A stretch of DNA of 64,000 nt, from assembly GCA_015680685.1 (NCBI GenBank), contig MNCI01025042.1, forward strand, positions 510,043 to 574,042. Direction: 5' to 3'. A program made the position numbers and the translations under genes. The notes under the pieces are model-generated. The model saw only the letters and a list, made by a program, of their open reading frames with translations. It was not told the DNA's origin and searched no databases. Shown here one piece after another: positions 47,735 to 58,849 of this stretch. Source of the DNA: Gnetum montanum. Lineage: Eukaryota > Streptophyta > Gnetopsida > Gnetales > Gnetaceae. Numbering within the stretch: position 1 is the stretch's first letter; every line of letters starts with the position of its first letter.

Positions 47735-49690
47735 GTAGGAAACAACTATTAGCCAATGTATGTGAAGAAATCCTTAAAAATATAGTTAATTTTCCAAAAA
47801 CTCAACTAGAGGATATTAGTGAATTGGTAGAACAAGAAGCCTTATATAACTTAGGGATATCTGCCAAATGAAGTAAACAGTTAAAACCCTCTATCCTTAA
47901 TGAATCTATTCTTAGAAAATAATGAATAGACCAACTTAAGAGATTTATAGTCCAAAATACCAATGAAATAAAATACTTGGAAAGAATTGAAGAAAATTAT
48001 CAGCAACAATAATATCAAACAAAAACTAATGCAATGCCAAACATAGAAATCACAATAAAGAATAGATCATATACTCAACTCTCAATCTACACTGGAAATT
48101 AAATTAAAACATTATATATCATATTAAGTAGATGCATTAATTGACTCAAGTGTAGAATTATCTCTTACAATATGGCATACTATACTAATAGACATTTTCA
48201 AACAAACTAAGAACATGCATGTAAGATTTAATACTCAGTGTGTAAAAGCATGCATAAGGTCCAAATTCTTGTAATTGTAGGAGATATAAAAATAAAAATA
48301 AATTTTATTCATTATGATATGAATAGCTATGACTTACTCATAGGAACTAACAATTTAGATATAGTAGGAACTTATATTATAGGACCAACTTATATACAAT
48401 ACAAAATATAAAAATTCCAAGATAAAAAGTTACTCTAGTAGGATACCTATGAAATAAAAAAATAAGAAAAATTCAAGAACACAATGGGTTATCAATACTA
48501 TTAATACATTAACGAAGAATTTCTAAAACATTATAGAAATATTAAACCTATTAATATCTAATAAACAAGTACAAAGAAAAAAATGATTAGTAATAAATTA
48601 TAAACCATTAAATGATTTACTCAAACTAATACAATATTCAAATCCAAGCAAGGATGATCTCTTCCAGAAGCTTTTACATTCAAATATTTACTCAAAATTT
48701 GATCTAAAATCAAGATTTTAGAAAATATAGATTATCCTCAAAGACAGATGAAAAATAACATTTACCATTCCTAGAGCACTTTATGAATAGAATATTCTAC
48801 CATTTGGTATTAAGACTACGCCATTTATAATTCAAAAACACATGAATCGAATATTTAGGAAACCTAATTTTATATTAGTCTACATAGATGATATTTTAAT
48901 TTTAGTTAAAACCCTCGACAACATTTAGAACATTTAGGAATATTTAGGCACTTAATTAATAAAAATGTTTTAGTTTTATCTCCCACCAAAATAACTATAG
49001 TAAAAGATCATATTGAATTCTTAGAATTGGAAATCATCCAAGGAGAAATTAGGATTTATGGTAAAACTTTCTTGATGAGTTAAAAGATAAAACCCAACTT
49101 CAATAGTTTCTCAGGTGTATTAATTATGTTTGTAGGTTTTACTCTTAGCTGGCCAAGGATTAAAAAAAACTATTGAATGACTTGCTCAAAGAAACTCCAC
49201 CACTATGGGAAAAACAACATATGTTAGCTATTCAATTCATAAAAGAAAAATGCAAAAGGCTCCCAAAGCTTGGACTATGCATAGATGGAGAACTAATCCT
49301 TGAAATAGATGCATCATAAGTATTCTAGGATGCATTTTTAAAGGAAAAGAAAAATAACATGGAACACATTTGCAAATATGTTTCAAGAGGATTCAATTTC
49401 ACTCAACTCAATTCTTGAAATTCTCACAATTGATTGCTTGCTATAGTTAAATGTGTTTAAAAAATTTAGATTATTTTTACAAAATGTTAAATTTACTATT
49501 CAAAGTGATTTAAAGCATTTTGATAAGTATTTATCTAGTAAAGCCTTAAACAAAGTAGCCCATATGAGATTAATTTGATGGTCTTCATTTTTAGCAAGCT
49601 ATGATTTTCATACTGAATCTATTAATGATGCTAGCAATAGTCTTGTTGACTTCCTTACAAGAGAATATCAGCTCTCTTAACGATTATAAG
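47735..49690 (+). pseudogene. Endogenous pararetrovirus, right half: protease-RT-RNase H relic
   Basis: Resumes at the GTAGG duplication. A protease-like LIDSSVELSLT lies near 48,133-48,165. RT spans about 48,590-49,100, with INYKPLNDLL, YSKFDLKS, LPFGIKTTP and an intact VYIDDILI near 48,880-48,903. RNase H follows: EIDAS near 49,300 and HTESINDASNSLVDFLTREY at about 49,610-49,670. RT motifs are closer to caulimovirids than to Ty3/gypsy. Several stops and frameshifts leave no functional frame. Confidence 0.8.
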
Positions 49691-49956
49691 TTTTTTGTTT
49701 TGTTCTATATAGGTTTATTAATAAGGGAAGGATGGGTAAAGCATTCTTCAAAGTTTCTTAGGTTTTGTTTATCACGAGAACTTCATATGATGACCCTTAT
49801 CCAAAGAGGTTAGCAACACCAATGGCAAGAACATTATGACTTGTATACTAATGACCTAAGTTGACTTTCACCATCCTCCAACGTCTAAGAAATCTCCTTT
49901 CATGTAGGACTAGTTATTCCTAATCCTAATAAGCAAACTAAAACCAACATTGAAAC
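49691..49956. other. Flank after the pararetrovirus, nothing identified
   Basis: Short AT-rich segment joining the viral relic to a truncated Tat-family LTR. A 70-codon frame at 49,601-49,813 is largely RNase H read-through and is not a separate gene. Confidence 0.3.
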
Positions 49957-50951
49957 ACCACTAATTTCGGCCTAACACTTTGAAACAAGAACAACTCAAA
50001 GCCTCTTGAGCTTTTGGCAGGAAAAAATGTGGCTAAGGCATAAAACTCACACTCGGCTTGTCAAGCTAACTTTCGCACGCTCAGCGTGTCAAGCCAGCTT
50101 GCGCACACTCACCTTGTCAAGCTAGCTTACGCATGCTCACCCTGCTTGTCAACTTGCGCACGCTCACCATGTCAAGCCTACTTGCGCATGCTCACCTTGT
50201 CAAGCTAGCTTACTCACGTTGGGCTTGTCAAACTGGGCTTGCCCTCAACGTGAGCAACTCCAATGACTTCAGAATCAAGTTAAATGTGGTTCAATCTAAG
50301 GGTGCTAGGCATTCTCAAGGGTCATTGTTGTATCTAGTTTGAATTTCAGCATTCAGGAATTCAAATTTCAGGTCAAATGGTGCAAATTTTCTCACTCACA
50401 TTGTGGTCACGCTGAGGTCACGCTAGCAGTGTGAGTGCAGTGTGAGTGTAGCATAGTGCAGCGTGCGCATGCTGAGGACATGCTGGGACAAAGTCAACTC
50501 ACACTGGAAGTTCTTGTCCAGTAGAGATGCCTCAAACAGCCACAATACCACTCAAATTGACATCCTACAGTAGTTAATTCAAATACCCAGAATTTTCAAG
50601 CAATCCAGAGTCAATTTCTCTTGTTGTACATTGTAAATTTTCAGTCATGAGCTTGTTAAGCTCTTACACTCCAAATTGTACGTGCTTCCATAAGCGTAAG
50701 CTAGCATGAGTAAGTTGTCACACGTTGTAAGATACAATGCACCTGGTCCAAAACATAGCTTACCCACACATGTCAACTCACATACAGTTATCCATCAGAC
50801 ACGTGTCGCTAGATCTGCTTTCCTCTCATCTCCCAGCCGTTGATTCCATTCTTGAATTATGCACCCAAGCCTGGCCCAGCCCTATAAATACCCTATCAAT
50901 TCACATAAATGGGCAAGCAATTTTGAAGGTTGACGGCTTAGGAAACTCAAA
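49957..50951 (+). mobile_element. Tat-family LTR segment, copy a
   Basis: Starts at AAACACCACTAATTTCGGCC and ends at GGCTTAGGAAACTC, where copy b begins with the same start. TATA box at 50,883-50,890. Its 5' LTR end and its region after GGAAACTC are missing, so it is a truncated or tandemly duplicated LTR segment. Confidence 0.65.
50035..50235 (+). repeat. ~30-bp CTTGTCAAGCTAGCTTACGC minisatellite in LTR copy a
   Basis: Six to seven units of (C/A)TTGTCAAGC(T/C)(A/T)(G/A)CTT(A/G)CGCA followed by (C/T)GCTCACC. Each unit holds near-palindromic AAGCTAGCTT and GCGCACGC. Copy b has only single traces. Confidence 0.7.
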
Positions 50952-52496
50952 CCTAAAACACCACTAATTTTGGCCTAGCACTTTGAAATGAAAATGACTA
51001 AAGCCCTTTCAAAGTTTTGGGAGACAAAATTTGGCTAAGGCATGGAGCTCACACCCAGCTTGCTCACGCTGTGCCCTCAACGTGAACAACTCCAACAGCG
51101 TCAAAATCAAGTCAAAAATAGCCCAATCTGAAGGTGCAAGCCATCCTCCAAAGTCACTAATGTCAACTCCAAACTTCAGCCTCCAAAATTCCAAGAATAT
51201 TACAAGTTTTTGCAAGTCACGCTACATGGCACACTGTGGTCACGCTGGCAGCATGAGCCCAGCGTGAGCTGCCAAAAGTGGCTCAAAACAAGTCATTTTC
51301 AAGCTCAGTTTCTGACTCTCAGGATCAATCATAGCCATACAGCAGTCGCACTCATGAATCAGGCTTCAAAAATCACAATTTCGAACGAAATGCATCATTT
51401 TCGTTGTGGACACACTGCAACGTGAGTCCAGCGTGAGCACTATTCATCAGCGTGAGCACTATTCATCAGTGTGAATACTATTCATCAACGTGAGCACTAT
51501 TCATTAGCATGAGTACTATTCATGCCCAGACATAAGCACTCCAAACGCACACTAAGGACACGCCAAGACCAAATCAACTCAAGCTGGGAGCCCTGGTGAA
51601 GTAGAGACACCTCAAACAACCACAAAACCACTCAAATCGACATCCCGCAACAATCAATTCAAGGACCAAGAAGTTTCAAGCGAGCTGGAGTTAATCCCTC
51701 TTGAATTTCTTAGTAAATTTTCACCATTTGTAAGCTTGTCAAGCTCTTATGCTCCAATCTATGCGCATGAGCTAGCTTGTGTAAACCAATGCACGTTGTA
51801 AGATACAATGCACCTGGTCAAAAATGTAGCATGCCTACACACGACCAACTCACACATAGCTTTCCATTGGACACGTGTCACAAGATTCACTTTCCTCTCA
51901 TCTTCCAGCTGTTAATTCCATTCTCAAATTCTGCACCTAAGCCCAGCCTAGCCCTATAAATACCCTATCAATTCACATAAACGGGGTTGGCAATTTTGAA
52001 GGTTGACGGCTTAGGAAACTCAGACCAGCAATCCTTGGGTACTCAGCACACTTGACTCCTAGCATCCAAGCACCTTCTGAAACACATCACACCACATCAC
52101 CCCAGGGCTTGGCGCTTGACCTCCCATCCACATGTGTAGCTACTCTTTGACCGGTGCACATCTTTTCTAAGAAATACAATACAGTTCATTTTGCCAGCCA
52201 CTATTCTGTTTACTCTATTTTACACTCAGTTTACGTTTTGTTTACGTTTTGATTACTATACCAGCTTCTGCATGCGTTTCTGTTTACATTTCGTACATGT
52301 TGTTTATGATTTAAAACATTAGTTATGATAACCCCAGCACAAGCCATAGTTTACGCTCGGGGAATTCCTTGGTTGATTTGCATGCAGACCATCCAAGGCA
52401 CTCTGCCTTCATTTCCTTTTCCAGCTTACCCTCAAGCGAAGGTAGGGTCAGCTGTGTTTGCCCGATGATCTTTTGATGTTTGTTTTCCTTCCAGCC
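50952..52496 (+). mobile_element. Tat-family LTR, copy b
   Basis: Repeats the copy a segment at about 85% identity by eye near the promoter (TATA box 51,955-51,962) and continues through R/U5-like T-rich sequence to TTCCAGCC at 52,489-52,496. It aligns with the LTR at 61.6-62.7 kb (GACCGGTGCAC and AGGCGAAGGCAGGGTC-like blocks). It stops about 25 bp short of the LTR end, where a minus-strand LTR begins. Confidence 0.7.
51417..51530 (+). repeat. 22-bp CAGCGTGAGCACTATTCAT tandem repeat
   Basis: Five units of CA(G/A)CGTGAGCACTATTCAT with small changes, in U3 of copy b. The GCGTGAGC core is the motif that recurs through these LTRs as ACGCTGAGC. Confidence 0.8.
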
Positions 52497-52860
52497 TTAT
52501 GTACCATCTGAAATTGTCACTGAGAGGCTGGAATGAACGGACATCGAGAGATCTACGGATGAAACAGTAAGACCCTTCCTTCGTGTGAGGGCAAGCTAGA
52601 AAAAAAATGAAGGAAGAGTTCCTTGGATGGTCTGCACGCAAATCAAACAAGGACTTCCCCTAGCGTACGTAATGGCAATGCATCGGGTTATCATAAAAAA
52701 ATGCAAACGTAAACGTGAACAAGCGCAAACGAGGTGTGAATAGCGTAAGCAGAAAATACTGTAAACTGTAAATATGATTGGCAAAAATGTAACTATTTGT
52801 ATTGATTAAAAATTACAAAGAAGTGCACCGGTCAGAACGTAGTTGCAAAATGATTGCAAG
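52140..52860. repeat. Tail-to-tail LTR inverted repeat
   Basis: Copy b (+) and the next LTR (-) meet at 52,496/52,497. Landmarks mirror each other: ACCGGTGCAC (52,150s) against GTGCACCGGT (52,823-52,832), and CAGACCATCCAAGG (52,386) against CCTTGGATGGTCTG (52,621). Arms are about 350 bp. Confidence 0.8.
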
Positions 52861-55572
52861 GCAGACGTTTAGCCCCAATGTGAAAGGATGCTGGGGAATA
52901 CAGGTTTCTGGTTGCAGGTTTTGCAGCATGACCAAGATTTCCCTTGCTTAGCGTAACCAAGTCTCATGCCCAGTGTTTTATACTCTTGTGTGTTTTTAGA
53001 ATTCCCAACCCTCTATTTAGTATGAGATCGGGGTATTTATGCAGGTTTGACCATAAGATTTGGATCTGTGTGGAAGATCCATGGCTACTGGATGCGAGAA
53101 ATGCGGATCGGGTGACAGGTGTGAACGTTTTGACCATATGCACAGAATTTTACAATGTACAGGGTGCAGCGTGACCAAGATCTCTTACGCTGCCATGTGT
53201 GATCCATAGCGTAAGAGCTTGATATGCTGAAAAATGTAAAATGTACAAATAATGTTAAAGTACAAGAGTGGATCTGGATGTCTAACCTCTAGATCTGCAA
53301 ATCTATGCTAGCGTCAGCGTCTGGCATCCAGCGTCTAAGGGTGTCAGCGTGACCATCGTCCCAGGGTGTCAACGTGACCATCAACATGTCCAATGTTTGT
53401 GATGCATTTTGAGCCCACTTTTTACCTATGAGACCCATTTTAGAAGTGGATCTACATGCCATGGTTCCAAAGGGTTCTTCTTGTCAAGTTTGAGCTCATT
53501 CAGAGGCTGTTTTGACTCTTTTTTGGTTGGTGATGCTTAGCCTTACGCTACTAGAAGCATGTCAACGTGACTAATAGCAAATGACTTGAAAATAGTGCAT
53601 TTTGAACCCATTTTTGACCTGTGAGACCTATTTTCAAAGTGGATCTGCATACCTGAGGTCCAGAGGGTGCTTTTTGTCAAGTTTGAGCTCATTCAGAGGC
53701 TATTTTGGCTCTATTTTAGTTGGTGACGCTGAGCCTTACGCTGAGCAGCATGTCAGCGTGACTAACAACAAATGACCTAAAAAAAGTTCATTTTGAACCC
53801 ATTTTTGACCTATGAGACCCATTTTCAGAGTGGACCTACATGACATGGGTCATGAGGGTTTTTTGTGCCAAATTTGGACTGATTTGGATGTCGTTTTGGC
53901 CCTGTTTTGGTTGGTGACGCTGAGCCTTACGCTGAGCAACGTCTGAAAAGTAACCCCAGCATCATCAAGTCAAAGTGGCATATTTGAGGCCCAAATATTA
54001 ATTTTCTAGAGGCTAGGAACTACTAGGGACCTTGTTGAAGGTCATGGAGGTCCCTATGCTCTATTTTGGCCTATTTTGACTCAGTTTCGGGGCTCCAAAA
54101 ATTGGTGACGCTAAGCCTTACGCTGAGCAACATCTAAAAAATAACCCCAGCGTCACCAAGTCAAAGTGGAACGTTTAAGGCCCAAATCTTCATTTTCTAG
54201 AGGCTGGGACCTACTTGGGACCTTGGTGAAGCTCATGGGGGTTCCTGTTCTTGATTTTGGCCTGTTTTGACTCAGTTTCAGGGCTCCAAAAGTTGGTGAC
54301 GCTGAGCCTTACGCTGAGTAGCATCTGAAAAATAACCCCAACGTCACCAAGCCAAAGTGGCACATTTGAGGCCCAAATCTTGCTTTTCTAGAGAATAGGA
54401 CCTATTGTAGACATTGGTGAAGGTCATGGGGGGATCTTGTGCTCAATTTTTGCCTATTTTGCCTCAGTTTCAGGGCTCCAAAAGTTGGTGACGTTGAGCC
54501 TTACATTGAGCAGCGTCTAAAAAATAACCCCAGCATCACCAAGTCAAAGTGGCCCATTTGAGGCCCAAATCTTGATTTTATGGAGGCTGGGACCTATTGG
54601 AGACCTTGGTGAAGGTCATGGTAGGTCCCTATGCTTGATTTTGGCCTATTTTAACTCAGTTTTGGGGCTCCAAAAGTTGGTGACGCTGAGCCTTACGCTA
54701 AGCAGCGTCTGAAAAATAACCCCAGCGTCACCAAGTCAAAGTGGCACATTTGAGGCCCAAATCTTAATTTTCTGGAGGCTAGGACTTGGTGGGGACCTTG
54801 CTGAAGGTCACATGGGGTCCTTGTGCTCGATTTTGGCCTATTTTGACTCAGTTTCAGAGCTCCAAAATTTGGTGACGCTGACCCTTATGCTGAACAGCGT
54901 CTGAAAAATAACCCCAGCGTCACCAAGTCAAAGCAGCATATTTGAGGCCCAAATCTTGATTTTCTGGAGGCTGGGACCTACTAGGGACCTTTTCGAAGGT
55001 CATGGGGGTCCTTTTGCTCAATTTTGGATTGTTTTAACTTAGTTTTAGGGCTCCAAAAGTTGGTGACACTGAGCCTTACGCTAAGCAGCGTCTGAAAAAT
55101 AACCCCAGCATCACCAAGTCAAAGCGGCACATTTGAGGCCCAAATCTTGATTTTCTGGAGGCTAGGATCTACTGGGGACCTTGTCGAAGGTCATGGGGAT
55201 CCTTGTGCTCGATTTTGGATTGTTTTAACTCAATTTCAAGGCTCCAAAATTTGGTGACGCTGAGCCTTATGTTGAGCAGGGTCTGAAAATGTAGCCAAAT
55301 TATACTTAGACAAAACCAAGCATTTTGAGCCCAAAACTTTTGATTCCAGATGTCGGAAGTTGATGCAGCTACCTGTGGGCCCCAGGGGGACCTTTCCTAT
55401 TGGATCATGAACCATCAGGGGCTGTTTCGGAGGCCTCCAAGTTTGGTCATGCTGTACTCATGCTTGGGTAGCTGCATGACTTAACTTGAAAGTGCTAGGC
55501 CAAAATTTTGTGGTCTTTTCATTGGCCCCTCTTTTTTGACGCCTGAAGGAATCTACCTAAGAGGCATCGACA
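52497..55572 (-). mobile_element. Tat-family LTR (3' LTR of A3), enlarged by a tandem array
   Basis: On the minus strand it starts TGTCGATGCCTCTTAGGTAG at 55,572 and ends GATTTCAGATGGTAC-like sequence next to 52,497, matching the LTR end at 62,720. At ~3.1 kb it is about twice the size of copy b; most of the extra length is the 191/192-bp array. A possible TATA (CATAAATACCCC, minus) lies near 53,030-53,041. Confidence 0.65.
53340..55460 (-). repeat. 191/192-bp tandem array inside the LTR
   Basis: TTGGTGACGCTGAGCCTTAC marks units at 53,531, 53,723, 53,915, 54,106, 54,297, 54,489, 54,681, 54,873, 55,064 and 55,255, so all nine steps are 191 or 192 bp. A weaker unit follows near 55,446, and partial ones precede 53,531. 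Each unit also holds AGCAGCGTCTGAAAAATAAC, CACCAAGTCAAAGTGG, GAGGCCCAAATCTT and GGCTCCAAAAGTTGG. Regularity far exceeds that of the 14-17 kb array. Confidence 0.95.
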
Positions 55573-56639
55573 AAGAAGTACAAAACACCACAAGAAATTG
55601 GGTATCAAACATTGTTCTTTGGCACTTGGCCAAATGTCATTGCACTGTGTTCAGAAGTACATGGGATTGGTAAATGGGATTTTGATATGTATGGGGAGAA
55701 GGTTTGTAACTGTGAGATCATGGATTGATGAAGGAATGGTTTTGTTTAACTGTGGGAAGAGGAATTCTCTTGTGTAAACACATCATGTTGGTCCTTTGGA
55801 GCCAATATCTAGCGAACTTGGGACCAAGGCATGGTATGTGCGTCCTTTGGAGGAACGAGACTCTTGTATCCTGTTTAAGAGAACTCGTTGTCACAACCAA
55901 AGCCACGCAGTGAGGTGGTGTGTTCTTTGGAGAAACAAGATCCTTGTTGAGTGTCAAAGGAAACATGTTGTCCAACAGCCAAAGCAACAAGGTGGGATGC
56001 AACATGATTGTTTGAGACAAAAGTTTTTTCTTCCAAGACAAGTACCTTCCTGCCTGGGGCTTGTATGGGAAGTGCCAAGGGTCTTGTGATGGATTTTTCT
56101 CTTTCATTTTTTATTTTTATTCTTTTGCATTTTTTTTCTTTTTTTTTTTTTTGAACAGAGCTCTCTTTCAATGTTATACTCATGCTCGTATGCTTGTATC
56201 TGTTTCATGTGTTGTGTTCTGTATTGCAACTGCCTAGTTAGTTACAGTGTGCAACCATGTGTTCAGAGTTTTGGGATGACTGGGATGTATCCAAAAAATG
56301 TAACTGAACAGGGTAGAGAGAACATGTTAGGGAATAAGGGATGTTTGGGAAACTGGAAATGTACTTGTGAACAATTTGATTAACCTGGTTACATGCATCA
56401 GGAACAATGTGGTACCTCGTCGCCGTGATGAAGTGTATCCGTGTACGAACACCTCTGAGTGTCATCCTACAAACACAACTCCAAGAAGACAAGAAAACCA
56501 TAAGTGAATGAGTTAGATTAACACTTTAAACATGGATGCAACCGATGGGATGGAGACACCGCGTGCAATTGCAAGCAAACAAAATTCAGTAGCAACAATG
56601 TTCTCAGAGTCCATGTGATGAATTATAGCAACAGATTAG
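55573..56639 (-). other. A3 3' spacer with purine tract and ~88-bp tandem pair
   Basis: A tandem pair with TTTGGAG(G/A)AAC(G/A)AGA lies at 55,795-56,000. A long A-rich tract (minus) at 56,090-56,160 corresponds to the purine tract of E1. ORFs at 55,718-56,107 and 55,875-56,183 pass through these repeats and have no recognised domain. Confidence 0.5.
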
Positions 56640-57175
56640 TAGGCCAGTGAGGAAGTTGTTAGTTTATAGTCTTGGCGGACTATCGTGGATTATTTTTACA
56701 TCATAACCCGTTGGACGTTGCCAGTTTAGCATCGTAGTGGACAGTGTAGTGATAGTTTATAGTCGTGGCAGACTATGAAGAGGCAAGCTAGTTTATAGTC
56801 TTAGCAGACTCTGGCAGAAGAATGTGGAAGTTTAATGTCATGCTGGACAAGTGCTAGTTTACTGTCATTTCGGACGAGTGTTGTGTGGTGTTATTTTATC
56901 GTCATAACCCTGGATGGTGTGTGGTATCAGTTTTAAGTCATGATGCCAGGACTGTCAGTGTGGATGCATGCATGTACGTCTGTATGATCCTGTAAACAAA
57001 AGCAACTAGAGAAAACAATGTTAAATAGAAACTGCAGAAAACATGAACTAAAATGCACCAGTAAATAGAGAACAATGTGAAACGGTGGTAGTTTAAGACC
57101 TTTTCGGGCCATGTTCTCTAGTTTAAGGCCATTTCAGGCTATAGTTTAGTTTAAGGCCTTTTCGGGCCACATGTA
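56640..57175 (-). repeat. TTAAACT(A/G) minisatellite after A3 protease
   Basis: Many diverged units on the minus strand (CGAAAAGGCCTTAAACTA, ATGCTAAACTGGCAACG, CCGCCAAGACTATAAACTA). Same core as the E1 and E2 minisatellites. In A3 it is followed directly by the 3' spacer, with no RT-integrase block between. Confidence 0.75.
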
Positions 57176-58611
57176 AACGCGTAAGCTAGTACAATGCAAA
57201 TGAAGGTGACGTATGCACAACAAACAAAGGTGAAGAGTGGGCGAGGATCAAACGTGTTTTTGGCTGTAAGGGAGTCTTGATTGTGTCGTTGTTTCCTAGT
57301 CGGACGTGTTCTAGGAGGTGTGCTAGGTTTTGGTTGCTTTGGGAGGCTTTTGGTTTTTACCACTTGTTCGGGCGTTTTACCTATTGCGTTTGTTGCTGTG
57401 GGTGTTCCATCAAGAGACTCTTCTTTCAAGACTTGTGACATGTCTATGTTGTGGATGGCTTGAAAGGGAGTGTTATCGCCATGTATGATGACTTGTCCAC
57501 CTTCGTATGGAAGGTGGATTTCTTGATGTATCGATGAGGAAACGGCCTGTTGCTGGGCTAACCAAGGTCTGCAAAAAATCAGGTTGAAACTTGGCATCTC
57601 TTCTATGATAGTGAACTCCGCGCTAGTGGGGAATTTTTCTCCTGCCATAAAGGCTAAGTTGATTATGCCCTTAACTATGACACGTGATCTGTTGAAGGAT
57701 TTTAAATACGTGGTTTTTGCTGGCATGATCTCGTCTACCATGCCTAGTTTGTCGATGACGGAGTATAAAGCTACGTTTGTTGCCGCATCGTCATCAACGT
57801 GCACTCTACAAATGGTACACTGCCCAACACGTATGCTAATCGCCAATGGAGCTTTTGTGACCTCCCCTTGTTCGAGGTTGACTTTAACTACATCATCGTG
57901 GAAGGATAAGGTGTTTGAACCCAATCCGTGTGGTGTGTGTTGTGAAATCGTTGCATGGATGGATTCCTCATTTGCGGGGATGTCCTCCATAATAGGAATG
58001 GATGCTAACGTTTGAGCCAAGGCTTCGCGGTGAGCGGCTGAAGTCATGACCAGGTCGTACAAGCTCATCGTTGTGTTCTTCTGTTTGAGCGTTTGTTTTA
58101 CTTGGGCTAGTGCAGCTACGAAGTCTATATTGTTGATCATTATGTTGGCTTTGACTTCCTTCATGTGGGTTGAGGGATGGGCCTCTTGCGTAGAGGGCTT
58201 GGGCTTGGTTTGCGTGAGATTAGGGGCAGGGGCCCCAACGTTCGATTGTTTCTTCCTTAATGTGGCTTTTGTTTTAGCTGTGGATGTTGTTTGTTGTTCA
58301 TTTATCCTATTCTGCTGCCATTTGGTAGGCTTACCCATGTTGTTGGTAAGGTTGACTCTTGAGGGAGAAGAGGTTGAGACATTGCCTACGGTTGGGCTTT
58401 GGATGGGTGAGGGGCCATCGTGTGGTGGCACCTTTATGAAAAATGGTAGTTTGGTAGGAGTCATTGGTGTTTGACTAGCTTGTTCTGGCACCTTGATGAT
58501 GAAATGCTTCTTTGCGGTTGTGGTCGGTGCATCATGCCAATTTAACATCTCAGCAGATGATTGCGGTGGCACTTTGACCACAAAGGGTGTCTTTGATGCT
58601 CGGGATTGCAC
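57151..58611 (-). CDS. A3 protease ORF, 486 codons, intact
   Basis: The longest open frame in the window. The N-terminal ~65 residues hold three F(V/I/F)(V/I)KVPP repeats (around residues 10, 37 and 57). A Pro/Thr/Lys-rich linker follows, then a retropepsin-like domain with CRVHVDDDAATNVALYSVID, where the usual D-(S/T/G)-G-(A/S) reads D-D-A, and LIFCRPWLAQQQAVSSSIHQ with IHLPYEGG, a Tat-type protease tail. A hydrophobic segment near the C-terminus (TFVCCAYVTFICIVLAYAF) looks like a membrane span. The ATG at 58,611 is not the natural start: more KVPP repeats are readable upstream to about 58,790, interrupted by a TAG. No RT follows. Confidence 0.8.
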   Translation of the reverse strand: MQSRASKTPFVVKVPPQSSAEMLNWHDAPTTTAKKHFIIKVPEQASQTPMTPTKLPFFIKVPPHDGPSPIQSPTVGNVSTSSPSRVNLTNNMGKPTKWQQNRINEQQTTSTAKTKATLRKKQSNVGAPAPNLTQTKPKPSTQEAHPSTHMKEVKANIMINNIDFVAALAQVKQTLKQKNTTMSLYDLVMTSAAHREALAQTLASIPIMEDIPANEESIHATISQHTPHGLGSNTLSFHDDVVKVNLEQGEVTKAPLAISIRVGQCTICRVHVDDDAATNVALYSVIDKLGMVDEIMPAKTTYLKSFNRSRVIVKGIINLAFMAGEKFPTSAEFTIIEEMPSFNLIFCRPWLAQQQAVSSSIHQEIHLPYEGGQVIIHGDNTPFQAIHNIDMSQVLKEESLDGTPTATNAIGKTPEQVVKTKSLPKQPKPSTPPRTRPTRKQRHNQDSLTAKNTFDPRPLFTFVCCAYVTFICIVLAYAFTCGPKRP

Positions 58612-58849
58612 TGAATCTTACCAGTTTAACGTCTTAGTGGATGTGTCAGGTGGTGGTACTTTGACCATGAAAGGTGTCGTCGGTGCTCTAGGTGGCACCT
58701 TGATGACGATGGGAGGACTCTTGCTCGTGGAGGCGGAGGGGATTGTTGCCTTGCTGGGAGGCACACAGATCACAAAAGGTTACCACATAGGTTTAGGCTT
58801 ACTATCTATGCCAATGGAGTTTATGACATAGGAGGCATCATCTATGCTG

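Noticed and set aside
55718-56183. Overlapping ORFs on both strands near 56 kb
   Set aside because: They span the ~88-bp tandem pair and the A-rich tract of the A3 3' spacer; no domain is visible.
57281-58831. Plus-strand ORFs of 60-143 codons
   Set aside because: Shadows of the minus-strand A3 protease frame and its upstream KVPP repeats.
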